From positions 1 through 20,577 of the forward strand of contig CADCCH010000031.1 in NCBI GenBank assembly GCA_902799875.1: 20,577 bases of DNA, in the 5' to 3' direction. The translations under genes were made by a program, and so were the position numbers. Positions within the stretch are counted from its first letter, which is position 1; every line of letters begins with the position of its first letter. This DNA is from an uncultured Bacteroidales bacterium. GTDB lineage: Bacteria; Bacteroidota; Bacteroidia; Bacteroidales; Paludibacteraceae. Positions 13,644-20,577 of this stretch are shown here, piece after piece. The notes beneath the pieces are model-generated. The model was not told the origin of the DNA, did not search any database, and saw nothing but the letters and a program-made list of their open reading frames with translations.

Positions 13644-14568
13644 TCGGGAGAAATATATACAGTTGTGCGAGCAGGAATCTCTTCCGCTTCACGCGCAAGC
13701 CTGGTGGTGGGAACAAAGCACCGTGGGCAAAGGTTGGGATGCCGTCCTTTGGGAGAATGCAGCGGGTGAGATAGAAGCCGCCATGCCCTACCGTATCGGC
13801 CATCGCCTGAGCCTGCGCGCCATGCTGATGCCCACGCATACGTTTTATCATTATATCTATATTTCCCCTCAAGCCCGAACGGACATCTACGAGCGGGTAG
13901 CCCGCGGTTTGGAAGATCTGTGCCGGAAGATGCATATCGGCTGGCTGCGTCTGCAAGGCTGGTACCCGCCCTCCCTGCTGGAGGCGCTGCACGCGCAGGG
14001 ATTCGCTTCTTTTGAGCGCGTGACCTACCGCATAAAGGATATCCCCGCCCCCGAAGAGGTATCGGCATTATTCTCTGAAAACAAAAGAAGACAGCTGCAC
14101 AAAGCCGCAGACCTTCAGTTGGTCCAGCTCGATGCCGATACGTTTTACGCTTTTCACGAAACCTGCCTGGAGCAGCAAAAGAAAGTCATTGACTACTCTG
14201 CAAAATGGGCATCGGCGCTTTTGCCGGAAGCAGTACGCAGAGGTAACGGCCTTCTCCTTGCCGCCCAAGACAAAGAAGGCACCCTGGCCGCCGCATTGTT
14301 TCTCGCCTGGGATAAACAATACGCGTATTATCTGCTACCGATGTACCTGCCGCAAAAGAAAAACAGCGGTGCCGTAGCCTGGCTCACGGCACAGGCGTTG
14401 GGTATCGCGCATGACAAAGGATTGCACTTTGATTTTGAAGGCAGCATGACACCTTCTATCGCATCCTCTTACCAACAATTCGGCGGACAGCCTGTGACGT
14501 ATCACCGCATAGAGAAATTCTATAATCCGCTGCTACGGGTAGCCGTCAAACTGCAAGAATGGTTATGA
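13636..14568 (+). CDS. GNAT/FemAB-like acyltransferase, paralogue 2
   Basis: A 310-residue relative of the product at 11887. Shared blocks: MTNREKY (1-7), AWWWEQSTVGKGWDAVLWE (22-40), FSENKRRQLHKAADL (146-160), AAALFLAWDKQYAYY (218-232) and GLHFDFEGSM (262-271). No signal peptide or membrane segment. The DFEGS in place of EFGDP, and differences between the two in the 60-110 region, suggest a different acceptor or donor. It overlaps the deacetylase by 8 nt and ends in an ATGA overlap with the GT4 gene. Most likely an acyl or aminoacyl transferase acting on the same polysaccharide; transfer of an amino acid to a lipid-linked intermediate, as in FemAB proteins, is an alternative. Confidence 0.8.
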   Translation: MTNREKYIQLCEQESLPLHAQAWWWEQSTVGKGWDAVLWENAAGEIEAAMPYRIGHRLSLRAMLMPTHTFYHYIYISPQARTDIYERVARGLEDLCRKMHIGWLRLQGWYPPSLLEALHAQGFASFERVTYRIKDIPAPEEVSALFSENKRRQLHKAADLQLVQLDADTFYAFHETCLEQQKKVIDYSAKWASALLPEAVRRGNGLLLAAQDKEGTLAAALFLAWDKQYAYYLLPMYLPQKKNSGAVAWLTAQALGIAHDKGLHFDFEGSMTPSIASSYQQFGGQPVTYHRIEKFYNPLLRVAVKLQEWL

Positions 14569-15641
14569 AAATATTATATCTGACACCCTGGTACCCGTCT
14601 GAAAAAGACGCTATGTTAGGTCTATTCGTGCAGAAACACGCAGAGGCGGTACGTGCGCAGGGCTGCGACGTACGGGTCATCCATTCGCTGAGCCTCACGG
14701 ACACATGGCGTCAGTGGAAAGCGCTCCGCCGCGAAGGGTGGATGCCGGATGTCGTGCAGCTGAACGTCATCCAGAAACAAGGGCTCCTGGCGCTCTGGCT
14801 CAAGAAACGCTATGGTGTACCATACGTCATTGTGGAGCATTGGACAGGCTATTTAGAGGAGAATCCGGTTGTTCAACCACGAGGATGGCATACACGTTTC
14901 ATGAAGCGCCTATGCGCCGAAGCAGAAGTTGTCATGCCTGTGAGTAAGCAACTTGCGGGAGCGATGCAAGCGTTAGGTTTTACCACAAAGCGTTGGGAGA
15001 AAATCAACAACGTCGTCGATGATTTCTTCTTCGAGAACGCCGAAAGCCGGAAGTCGAAAGTTGAAAGTCGCAAGACTTTTTTGAATATTACCTGCTTTGA
15101 CGAGCCACACAAGAACGTGAAGGGACTGCTGAACGCCGCTAAGACGCTCTTTGAGAAACGGCAAGACTGGCAGCTTGTTTTAGTGGGAACGGGCATCGAC
15201 TACCAAGAGGTGCGCACCTATGCGGACACGCTGCATTTTCCGGAAGGCCTGATAGAATGGACCGGAGAACTGAAGCCGCAAGAGGTAGCCGAACGGTTGG
15301 ACAAAGCGGACATCTTCGTACTCAGTTCGCGTTTTGAGAACGCCCCCGTGGTTATCTCCGAGAGCCTGGCGAAAGGCGTGCCGGTTATCGCCACCCGCGT
15401 AGGAGGCATCCCAGAGATGGTGGACGACGAGAGCGGCATCTTAGTCCCCACCAACGATGACGAGGCACTTGCCCGGGCGATGGACGAGATGCTGGACCGG
15501 CTTGACCGGTACGCCCCGGACGTAATCCGATTGAAAGGCGAGCAGTACTCGTACGCAAAAGTAGGCAAGAAACTCATGGAGATTTACCAACAAGCTATTC
15601 ATTCATCTTTTAAGGAGAAGGAAGTAAAAAAATGTGCATAG
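14565..15641 (+). CDS. GT4-family glycosyltransferase
   Basis: A 358-residue retaining glycosyltransferase of the GT-B fold, using a nucleotide sugar to build an envelope polysaccharide. N-terminal Rossmann domain opens MKILYLTPWYPSEKDAMLG with the G/F-x-Q acceptor loop. C-terminal domain has LVLVGTG (204-210), WTGEL, ADIFVLSSRFENAPVVISESLAKGVPVIATRVGG with the EX7E motif Glu258 and Glu266 (donor binding), and GGIPEMV. I use the ATG at 14565, which overlaps the preceding stop as ATGA, over the ATG six nt upstream. The interdomain linker (about 158-172, AESRKSKVESRKTF) is encoded by a GAAAGTCG-type microrepeat that looks like an insertion. Confidence 0.92.
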   Translation: MKILYLTPWYPSEKDAMLGLFVQKHAEAVRAQGCDVRVIHSLSLTDTWRQWKALRREGWMPDVVQLNVIQKQGLLALWLKKRYGVPYVIVEHWTGYLEENPVVQPRGWHTRFMKRLCAEAEVVMPVSKQLAGAMQALGFTTKRWEKINNVVDDFFFENAESRKSKVESRKTFLNITCFDEPHKNVKGLLNAAKTLFEKRQDWQLVLVGTGIDYQEVRTYADTLHFPEGLIEWTGELKPQEVAERLDKADIFVLSSRFENAPVVISESLAKGVPVIATRVGGIPEMVDDESGILVPTNDDEALARAMDEMLDRLDRYAPDVIRLKGEQYSYAKVGKKLMEIYQQAIHSSFKEKEVKKCA

Positions 15642-16402
15642 ACCATTTGCTGTTAACCCGGTTTAATTTGCAGTATGAACCAAACGACTCAAATGCCATT
15701 CAGCCCGAATGGCTGGAAGAACGCTTGCGGCTGTTTGAACTCTACTGCCTTCCTTCCGTGCAACGCCAGACCTGTCAACAATTCAAATGGATTCTATTTG
15801 GAGATGTCCGCACGCCTGATGCCTATAAAAGAAAAATGGAGAGATATCTGTCCTTAGTACCTCAAATGCACCTTTACTGGGTGCCTTATCAGGAGGACAG
15901 CTATCACAGTTTATATACGCGTATCGCACAAGAAACAGCAGATGCAGACGCTTTGTTAGTCACCTCCCGTATGGACAACGACGATTCCATCGCCCCCAAC
16001 TATATTGAATCCGTGCAGCAATTAGTGCAAAACGGCATGGATGGTATCCTGTCTTTTCCGAAGGGCAAACAGACTTTTGTCCGGGATCATAAATCATACA
16101 TTATCCGATTCCCAAAAAATCATTTTACCAGCATGGTAGAACGCGGTACATTCAACACTATACTGGCTTATGACCACACCCAAATAAACTCCTCCGACTT
16201 GCACCTTATCGAAACGTCTTTGCCTATGTGGGAAGAGATCGTACACGGAGGAAACATCACTAATGATTATGTCCCCAAATACAAGTATTACACCTCCGGA
16301 CCGACCGATATATGGGATTTAAGCAAACGCTGGATCCGTTTTCAAACCAATCGTTTAGTCCGCTTAGGAAAGCGTCTTTTCGTACCGACTCACAAGGGAT
16401 AG
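15632..16402 (+). CDS. Rhamnosyltransferase-like glycosyltransferase
   Basis: A 256-residue protein resembling the Pfam putative rhamnosyl transferase family (Rhamno_transf). Features: HLLLTRFNLQYE at the N-terminus, LFELYCLPSVQRQTCQQFKWILFGD (34-58), and an acidic metal-binding block SRMDNDDSIAP (112-122) equivalent to a DxD motif of GT-A enzymes. The late W-E-E and GGNITND (216-222) region also fits. It overlaps the GT4 gene by 10 nt and is last in the operon. Its 3' end overlaps the convergent flippase by 39 nt. The donor sugar is not certain; rhamnose is only implied by the family name. Confidence 0.82.
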   Translation: MCIDHLLLTRFNLQYEPNDSNAIQPEWLEERLRLFELYCLPSVQRQTCQQFKWILFGDVRTPDAYKRKMERYLSLVPQMHLYWVPYQEDSYHSLYTRIAQETADADALLVTSRMDNDDSIAPNYIESVQQLVQNGMDGILSFPKGKQTFVRDHKSYIIRFPKNHFTSMVERGTFNTILAYDHTQINSSDLHLIETSLPMWEEIVHGGNITNDYVPKYKYYTSGPTDIWDLSKRWIRFQTNRLVRLGKRLFVPTHKG

Positions 16403-17641
16403 CAGCCAGATATACTGTATTCCGTTTACCAGCGCACTACCTATGGCGTAGCCCGCTATCGCGATCTCGAAATTCTTCAACACAATACCTAATCCCACAC
16501 CTATACTTCGGCTGACGGCCAGCAAGATTTCAAAAAACAAACCGGCTTTCTGTCTGGCAAAAACATCCACCAGATAACTTGTTGATGCTGCCAAAATGGA
16601 ACATGTCAGCCACGGCAACATCCATCGTATATATTCCCCTACAGTCCTCCATTCTGCACCCAAGAGCCATGCGGTAAGCGAAGGTAAAAAGAACCACAAC
16701 ACGGCAAAACAAGGAATGACGATCATCAGGACATACCGGGTATAGTGGCGATAAAACCGTAAAATAGACTGCTTATTATTTACCCATTCAGCCGTTTTTT
16801 GATATAATACTTGGTACAAAGCATGAGAAATCATACTGATCGGAGCGAACGACAACATGAGCGCCATGCCCCAGAAACCTACTAACCGGGGACCAAAAAG
16901 AGGGGTGAGCACCAAAACCGGCAGTTGCCCCACTATGCTGTTCAGCAGCGAACGGGGCATGGAAAACTTAGGAAAGTTTGCATATTTGCCGGCAACCTCC
17001 TTACAAAGTGGTTTTTCTACTGCATATAACGGCCGGAGCGCTTTCGCCCCTACCAGCTTCAAGGAAAGCAGCAATGAGCACAGAGGCGACAAAAGGGTGG
17101 CGTATATCAGCCCGCCAGAAAAAGGCAACCATGCAAAGGCCATTTTATAACCCGCCGAAAAGCAAGACTGGGACATCTGGTAGCCGGATATACGTTTGTA
17201 TTGTTTCGTACGGATGTACCAGTAATTAAGAATATTCCAGAACCCGACAAAAAGGACAAAGAAAGGCATCATCCAATAATAAGAGGCCAAATCGGGCATA
17301 TCGAAGATCCTGGCTATGGGTTTGGAAAAGGGGACGGTAAGAATCAGAAGACCCGTAAACGCCCACAAAGAGAAACATGAAACATGAACCACAGCGCGGG
17401 CTTCACGCTCACTCTTGGGCAAAACGATCGCATTATACCACTCCAGTCCTGCGAGGATCACCAATACACCTCCTATACTCAGAAACAGATTCAAAAGCCC
17501 GAAATCCTCCGGCGAGTATATGCGGGTCAAAACAGGATACACCAATAGCCCGATAGCCTGCGCGAGGATGTTGGCGGAAAGCAGCGTTCCCACATTTCGC
17601 ACAGATGGAGTATTCCATATTTTTGACACAAATTGCTTCAT
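16364..17641 (-). CDS. Wzx-like oligosaccharide flippase (MOP superfamily)
   Basis: A 425-residue polytopic inner-membrane protein, expected to flip lipid-linked oligosaccharide to the periplasm. It opens with a conserved amphipathic and TM1 region NVGTLLSANILAQAIGLLVYPVLTRIYSPEDFG, typical of polysaccharide biosynthesis flippases, and shows about 12 hydrophobic segments separated by short basic loops, ending with a TM near IAIAGYAIGSALVNGIQYIWLLSLV. The start is the ATG at 17641 (MKQFVSK); a TTG 12 nt upstream would add four residues but lies at the promoter's -7 element. The promoter leaves almost no leader. It is convergent with the glycosyltransferase operon and surely part of the same envelope locus. 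Confidence 0.88.
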   Translation of the reverse strand: MKQFVSKIWNTPSVRNVGTLLSANILAQAIGLLVYPVLTRIYSPEDFGLLNLFLSIGGVLVILAGLEWYNAIVLPKSEREARAVVHVSCFSLWAFTGLLILTVPFSKPIARIFDMPDLASYYWMMPFFVLFVGFWNILNYWYIRTKQYKRISGYQMSQSCFSAGYKMAFAWLPFSGGLIYATLLSPLCSLLLSLKLVGAKALRPLYAVEKPLCKEVAGKYANFPKFSMPRSLLNSIVGQLPVLVLTPLFGPRLVGFWGMALMLSFAPISMISHALYQVLYQKTAEWVNNKQSILRFYRHYTRYVLMIVIPCFAVLWFFLPSLTAWLLGAEWRTVGEYIRWMLPWLTCSILAASTSYLVDVFARQKAGLFFEILLAVSRSIGVGLGIVLKNFEIAIAGYAIGSALVNGIQYIWLLSLVSRYEKTLS

Positions 17642-17650
17642 TTGCGGCTG

Positions 17651-17682
17651 CAAAGGTACAAAAATATTTGTAAATAAACAAA
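17651..17682 (-). promoter_or_regulatory. Flippase promoter, nearly leaderless
   Basis: On the minus strand TTTG (17682-17679), 20 nt, TACCTTTG (17658-17651). Only nine bases separate the -7 element from the ATG at 17641, so the transcript should begin within about 0-5 nt of the start codon. Confidence 0.87.
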
Positions 17683-17696
17683 TTTTTTCACTTTTA

Positions 17697-17728
17697 TTTG
17701 CATAAATAAAAAAAAAGTAGTACCTTTG
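17697..17728 (+). promoter_or_regulatory. tonB promoter
   Basis: TTTG (17697-17700), 20-nt spacer, TACCTTTG (17721-17728), then TAGCCG. The predicted start is near 17734, leaving a leader of about 35 nt. Its -33 element is only 14 nt from that of the flippase promoter, so the two RNA polymerases would compete for the same stretch. Confidence 0.88.
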
Positions 17729-17768
17729 TAGCCGATTTTGATAGTTACGACCTTAAATAACACGAGAT

Positions 17769-18449
17769 ATGCAAGTTAAAAAATCTGAAAAAGCCAGTTT
17801 AGAGAAGGACAAACTCGTCTATGTATTGATGGGTTTGGTTTTCACTTTGAGCCTTGTTTACGTGGCGCTGGAGTGGACAGAAAGAGAGGTTACCAAGTAT
17901 GAAGTAACCGACACAGAGTTCCTTTTTGAGGAAGAAGTAGAAATCCAACAAACGACGCAGGAGACTCCTCCCCCGCCCCCACCCCCTGCAGTTCAGGAAG
18001 TGGAAGTGCTGAACGTCGTAGAGGATAACGTTGAGACCGAGTCTATCGAGGTGAACGCCGAGGATGACAAAGCCGAGGAAGTGGTTATCGCTGCGCCGGT
18101 AGAGGCTCCGGTTGAGGAAGAGGAAGAAGAGGTTGTCTTCGTAGTCGTTGAGTCCATGCCGGAGTTCCCGGGTGGCCAACAAGCGCTCTTCAAATACCTC
18201 AGCGAGAACGTGAAGTATCCGGTTATCGCACAGGAGAACGGCATCCAAGGTCGTGTTATCTGCCAGTTCGTGGTGAACAAAGACGGTTCGATCGTCGATG
18301 TAGAAGTAGTACGTTCCGGTGGTGACCCCTCGCTCGATAAAGAGGCCGTTCGCGTCATCAAGTCGATGCCGAAATGGAAACCCGGTAAGCAGCGTGGTAA
18401 AGCCGTACGTGTTAAATACACCGTTCCGGTTAACTTCAAGCTCCAATAA
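17769..18449 (+). CDS. tonB: TonB-family energy transducer
   Basis: Links the proton-motive-force complex ExbBD to outer-membrane TonB-dependent transporters. The 226-residue protein has a cytoplasmic basic/acidic start (1-15), one membrane anchor (about 16-35, LVYVLMGLVFTLSLVYVALE), a periplasmic proline run of seven (67-73), a Glu/Val-rich spacer with a Glu stretch (116-121), and a TonB C-terminal domain (130-226) opening MPEFPGGQQALFKYLSENVKYP, with VxVVRSGGDPSLDKEAVRVIKSMPKWKPGKQRGKAV. The FPGG start is the Bacteroidota form. No exbB or exbD is adjacent. It may be cotranscribed with recG, 37 nt downstream. Confidence 0.93.
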   Translation: MQVKKSEKASLEKDKLVYVLMGLVFTLSLVYVALEWTEREVTKYEVTDTEFLFEEEVEIQQTTQETPPPPPPPAVQEVEVLNVVEDNVETESIEVNAEDDKAEEVVIAAPVEAPVEEEEEEVVFVVVESMPEFPGGQQALFKYLSENVKYPVIAQENGIQGRVICQFVVNKDGSIVDVEVVRSGGDPSLDKEAVRVIKSMPKWKPGKQRGKAVRVKYTVPVNFKLQ

Positions 18450-18464
18450 CCGGTTTAGAACCGG
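18450..18464 (+). repeat. Hairpin between tonB and recG
   Basis: CCGGTT-TAG-AACCGG is a perfect 6-bp stem immediately after the tonB stop. No T run follows, so it is a weak terminator at best. It may lower expression of recG or protect the tonB 3' end. ATCCATGGAT, a 10-bp palindrome, overlaps the recG start codon. Confidence 0.5.
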
Positions 18465-18486
18465 AGCAAGCCAACCATGCGGATCC

Positions 18487-20577
18487 ATGGATTTAGCATA
18501 TAGAGATATTGCGTATTGTAAGAATGTCGGTGCCAAACGTGCCGACATTCTTCGTAAAGAGCTCGGGGTCAACACCGCGCTTGATCTCGTGCGTCAATAC
18601 CCCTACAAATACATCGATCGCAGTCGCTTTTACAAGATAGCCGAACTGGAAGACGAGGATACGTACGTGCAGATTATCGGTGAGGTGACCGAATGGCACA
18701 CAGTCGGTATCGGTAAAGCCCAGCGACTCAGCGCCACATTCTTCGACGGCACACACCAATGCGAATTGGTTTGGTTTCAGGGCGTCAAGTACGTGAAGCT
18801 GGAGCGCGGGGTCAAGTACCTGCTCTTCGGCAAACCGTCCCGTTTTCAGCATATCTACAACTTCGTCCATCCGGAGCTGACGCCAATGAGCAAGGTGACG
18901 CCGGAGATGACGCAGGGTCTCGAACCCGACTACAACACCACCGAGACCATGAAAAGGCACGGACTCAACTCCAAAGCCATGCGTGCCATGATAGCGAGTC
19001 TGCTGCCTGACCTTAAAGCCGGCATACCCGATACCATCGGTATGGATATACTGCATCAATACCGGCTCATGTCCCTCACAGATGCCCTCGTCAATGTGCA
19101 TTTTCCCAAGGACACCCTCTCCATGCAGAACGCACGGGCACGGCTTAAGTTCGAAGAACTTTTCTACGTCCAGTTGCAGATTCTGAGGCAGATGAAACGA
19201 CGGGAACTTAATCCCGGCTTCGCCATGCCTATCGTCGGCAGTCGTTTCCATGCCCTCTATAAAGCCCTGCCTTTTGAACTTACGAACGCCCAGAAACGTG
19301 TTATCCATGAGATACACGATGACCTCAAGTCCGGCCACCAGATGAACCGACTTCTCCAAGGAGACGTAGGTTCCGGTAAGACGCTCGTAGCGTTGCTTTG
19401 CTGCTTACTCGCCATCGATAACGGCTATCAAACCTGTATCATGGCGCCGACCGAGATCCTCGCTAACCAACACTACGAGACCCTCAAAGCCTTCCTTGCG
19501 CCCTTAGGCGACGCCGTACATATCGCCCTGCTCACCGGCTCAACCTCCCCTAAGAACCGCGTGCCTATCCACAACGGACTCATGAACGGTACCATACATA
19601 TATTAATAGGTACGCACGCGTTATTGGAGGATAAGGTACAATGGAACAACCTCGGCTTCGTCGTTATCGACGAACAGCACCGTTTCGGAGTCGCACAGCG
19701 CGCTAAGTTATGGACCAAGAACCAGATGCCGCCGCATATACTCGTCATGACTGCGACCCCTATCCCGCGTACACTCGCCATGACCGTGTATGGGGATCTC
19801 CACGTCAGTATCATCGATGAACTGCCGCCCGGACGCAAGCCCATACAGACCATACACTATTCCATCATACGCCAGGCACAGATATACTCCTTCTTACTCA
19901 AGCAGATACAAGACGGGCGGCAGATATATGTTGTTTATCCGCTCATTAAGGAGAACGAAAACATGGATTTAGAGGACCTGCAGAACGGTTACAATAAACT
20001 GTGCGAAGCTTTTCCAGAGTACCGTATCTCCATGGTTCACGGCCAGATGAAAGCGGCAGACAAAGATCTGCAGATGCAGCGTTTTGCAAGCGGAGAGACC
20101 CAGATATTGGTAGCCACAACGATGATAGAGGTAGGCGTCAATGTACCCAATGCTACTGTCATGGTCATCCAGAATGCCGAGCGATTCGGCCTCAGCCAAC
20201 TGCACCAGTTACGCGGACGTGTCGGTCGTGGAGGAGACCAGAGTTATTGTATCCTACTGACTAACGATGAAATAAGCACCGACACCCGCAAACGGATGAA
20301 TATTATGGTTGAGACCAACGACGGTTTCCGTATCGCAGAGGCGGATCTGCAGTTACGCGGCCCCGGCGACCTCGAAGGCACCCTCCAATCCGGTACTCCT
20401 TTTGACCTGCATATAGCGAACCTCGCTACCGACGGACGACTCGTCGCACTTGCGCGGCAAGCAGCCCTTGATATACTCGACAAAGACCCGCTGCTCGAAG
20501 ATGAGCGCAACCGCATTTATAAGCGTCAATTGGATATTCTGCGCGTCCAACTGTCCTATAATTGGAGTGAAATAAGC
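18487..20577 (+). CDS. recG: ATP-dependent DNA helicase RecG (stop codon outside window)
   Basis: RecG drives branch migration and fork reversal in recombination and repair. 697 codons are open to the window edge, close to the ~700 residues usual in the family, and the last residues YNWSEIS look like a natural C-terminus, so probably only the stop is missing. An N-terminal wedge/OB domain (about 60-150) precedes the helicase core: FELTNAQK (Q-type motif, 263-270), Walker A GDVGSGKT (292-299), APTEILANQH (320-329), VIDEQHRFGVAQR (393-405) with the DEQH box, MTATPIPRTLAM, then ATTMIEVGVNVPNA and the motif VI QLRGRVGRGG, and the RecG-type DLQLRGPGDLEGTLQSG near the end. ATG at 18487 gives a standard start, MDLAYRDIAYCKNVGAKRAD. 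Confidence 0.96.
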   Translation, partial: MDLAYRDIAYCKNVGAKRADILRKELGVNTALDLVRQYPYKYIDRSRFYKIAELEDEDTYVQIIGEVTEWHTVGIGKAQRLSATFFDGTHQCELVWFQGVKYVKLERGVKYLLFGKPSRFQHIYNFVHPELTPMSKVTPEMTQGLEPDYNTTETMKRHGLNSKAMRAMIASLLPDLKAGIPDTIGMDILHQYRLMSLTDALVNVHFPKDTLSMQNARARLKFEELFYVQLQILRQMKRRELNPGFAMPIVGSRFHALYKALPFELTNAQKRVIHEIHDDLKSGHQMNRLLQGDVGSGKTLVALLCCLLAIDNGYQTCIMAPTEILANQHYETLKAFLAPLGDAVHIALLTGSTSPKNRVPIHNGLMNGTIHILIGTHALLEDKVQWNNLGFVVIDEQHRFGVAQRAKLWTKNQMPPHILVMTATPIPRTLAMTVYGDLHVSIIDELPPGRKPIQTIHYSIIRQAQIYSFLLKQIQDGRQIYVVYPLIKENENMDLEDLQNGYNKLCEAFPEYRISMVHGQMKAADKDLQMQRFASGETQILVATTMIEVGVNVPNATVMVIQNAERFGLSQLHQLRGRVGRGGDQSYCILLTNDEISTDTRKRMNIMVETNDGFRIAEADLQLRGPGDLEGTLQSGTPFDLHIANLATDGRLVALARQAALDILDKDPLLEDERNRIYKRQLDILRVQLSYNWSEIS

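Noticed and set aside
17799..18575. 258-codon minus-strand ORF across tonB and the recG start
   Set aside because: Antisense to tonB with its TM, proline run and TonB domain; its protein has skewed composition and no motif.
18493..19359. 288-codon minus-strand ORF antisense to recG
   Set aside because: RecG motifs in the plus frame are complete and continuous; the antisense ORF reflects codon bias.

Overview
The window reads as chromosome from an uncultured or gut-type member of the order Bacteroidales (Bacteroidota). The evidence is the promoter style: six promoters carry an exact TACCTTTG, four of them with an exact TTTG exactly 20 nt upstream and a fifth with CTTG at that distance. Shine-Dalgarno sequences are absent, leaders are A-rich, and the gene content is typical of the phylum: a type II glutaminyl cyclase lipoprotein, a DUF4290-like protein, a BspA-type surface protein, a TonB with a FPGG-type C-terminal domain, and UxaC. 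I see no rRNA, tRNA, CRISPR array, insertion sequence or phage gene.

Layout. (1) 1-186: the 5' end of uxaC (minus), divergent from a polyprenyl diphosphate synthase (355-1347, plus). (2) 1315-6009: a compressed minus-strand operon, secreted EEP-family hydrolase > DUF4290-like > prs > glutaminyl cyclase > sufC > short sufD, most joints being 1-14 nt overlaps. Its last gene overlaps the 3' end of the polyprenyl synthase. (3) 6010-6749: a repeat-rich non-coding stretch leading to a Fic-family gene (6750-7784) that has an N-terminal winged-helix-like domain and a glutamine where the catalytic histidine should be. (4) 7845-10763: a 972-residue secreted BspA/fibronectin-type surface protein, convergent with fic across a hairpin terminator. 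(5) 10764-11428: non-coding, with a strong minus-strand promoter feeding a rod-like RNA that resembles 6S RNA in outline. (6) 11429-16402: one plus-strand operon made of ssb followed by five envelope-polysaccharide genes (two paralogous GNAT/FemAB-like proteins around a NodB-type deacetylase, a GT4 glycosyltransferase, and a rhamnosyltransferase-like protein). It converges on, and overlaps, a minus-strand Wzx-like flippase (16364-17641). (7) 17651-20577: back-to-back promoters for the flippase and for tonB, then recG, which runs to the window edge and appears to lack only its stop codon.

The points most worth a second look are the candidate 6S-like RNA, the Fic protein without its catalytic His next to operator-like repeats, the half-length SufD without sufB beside it, the SSB without the usual acidic C-terminal tip at the head of a polysaccharide operon, and the near-leaderless flippase transcript. 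None of these is proven to be a new system. All calls come from reading the sequence without database searches.
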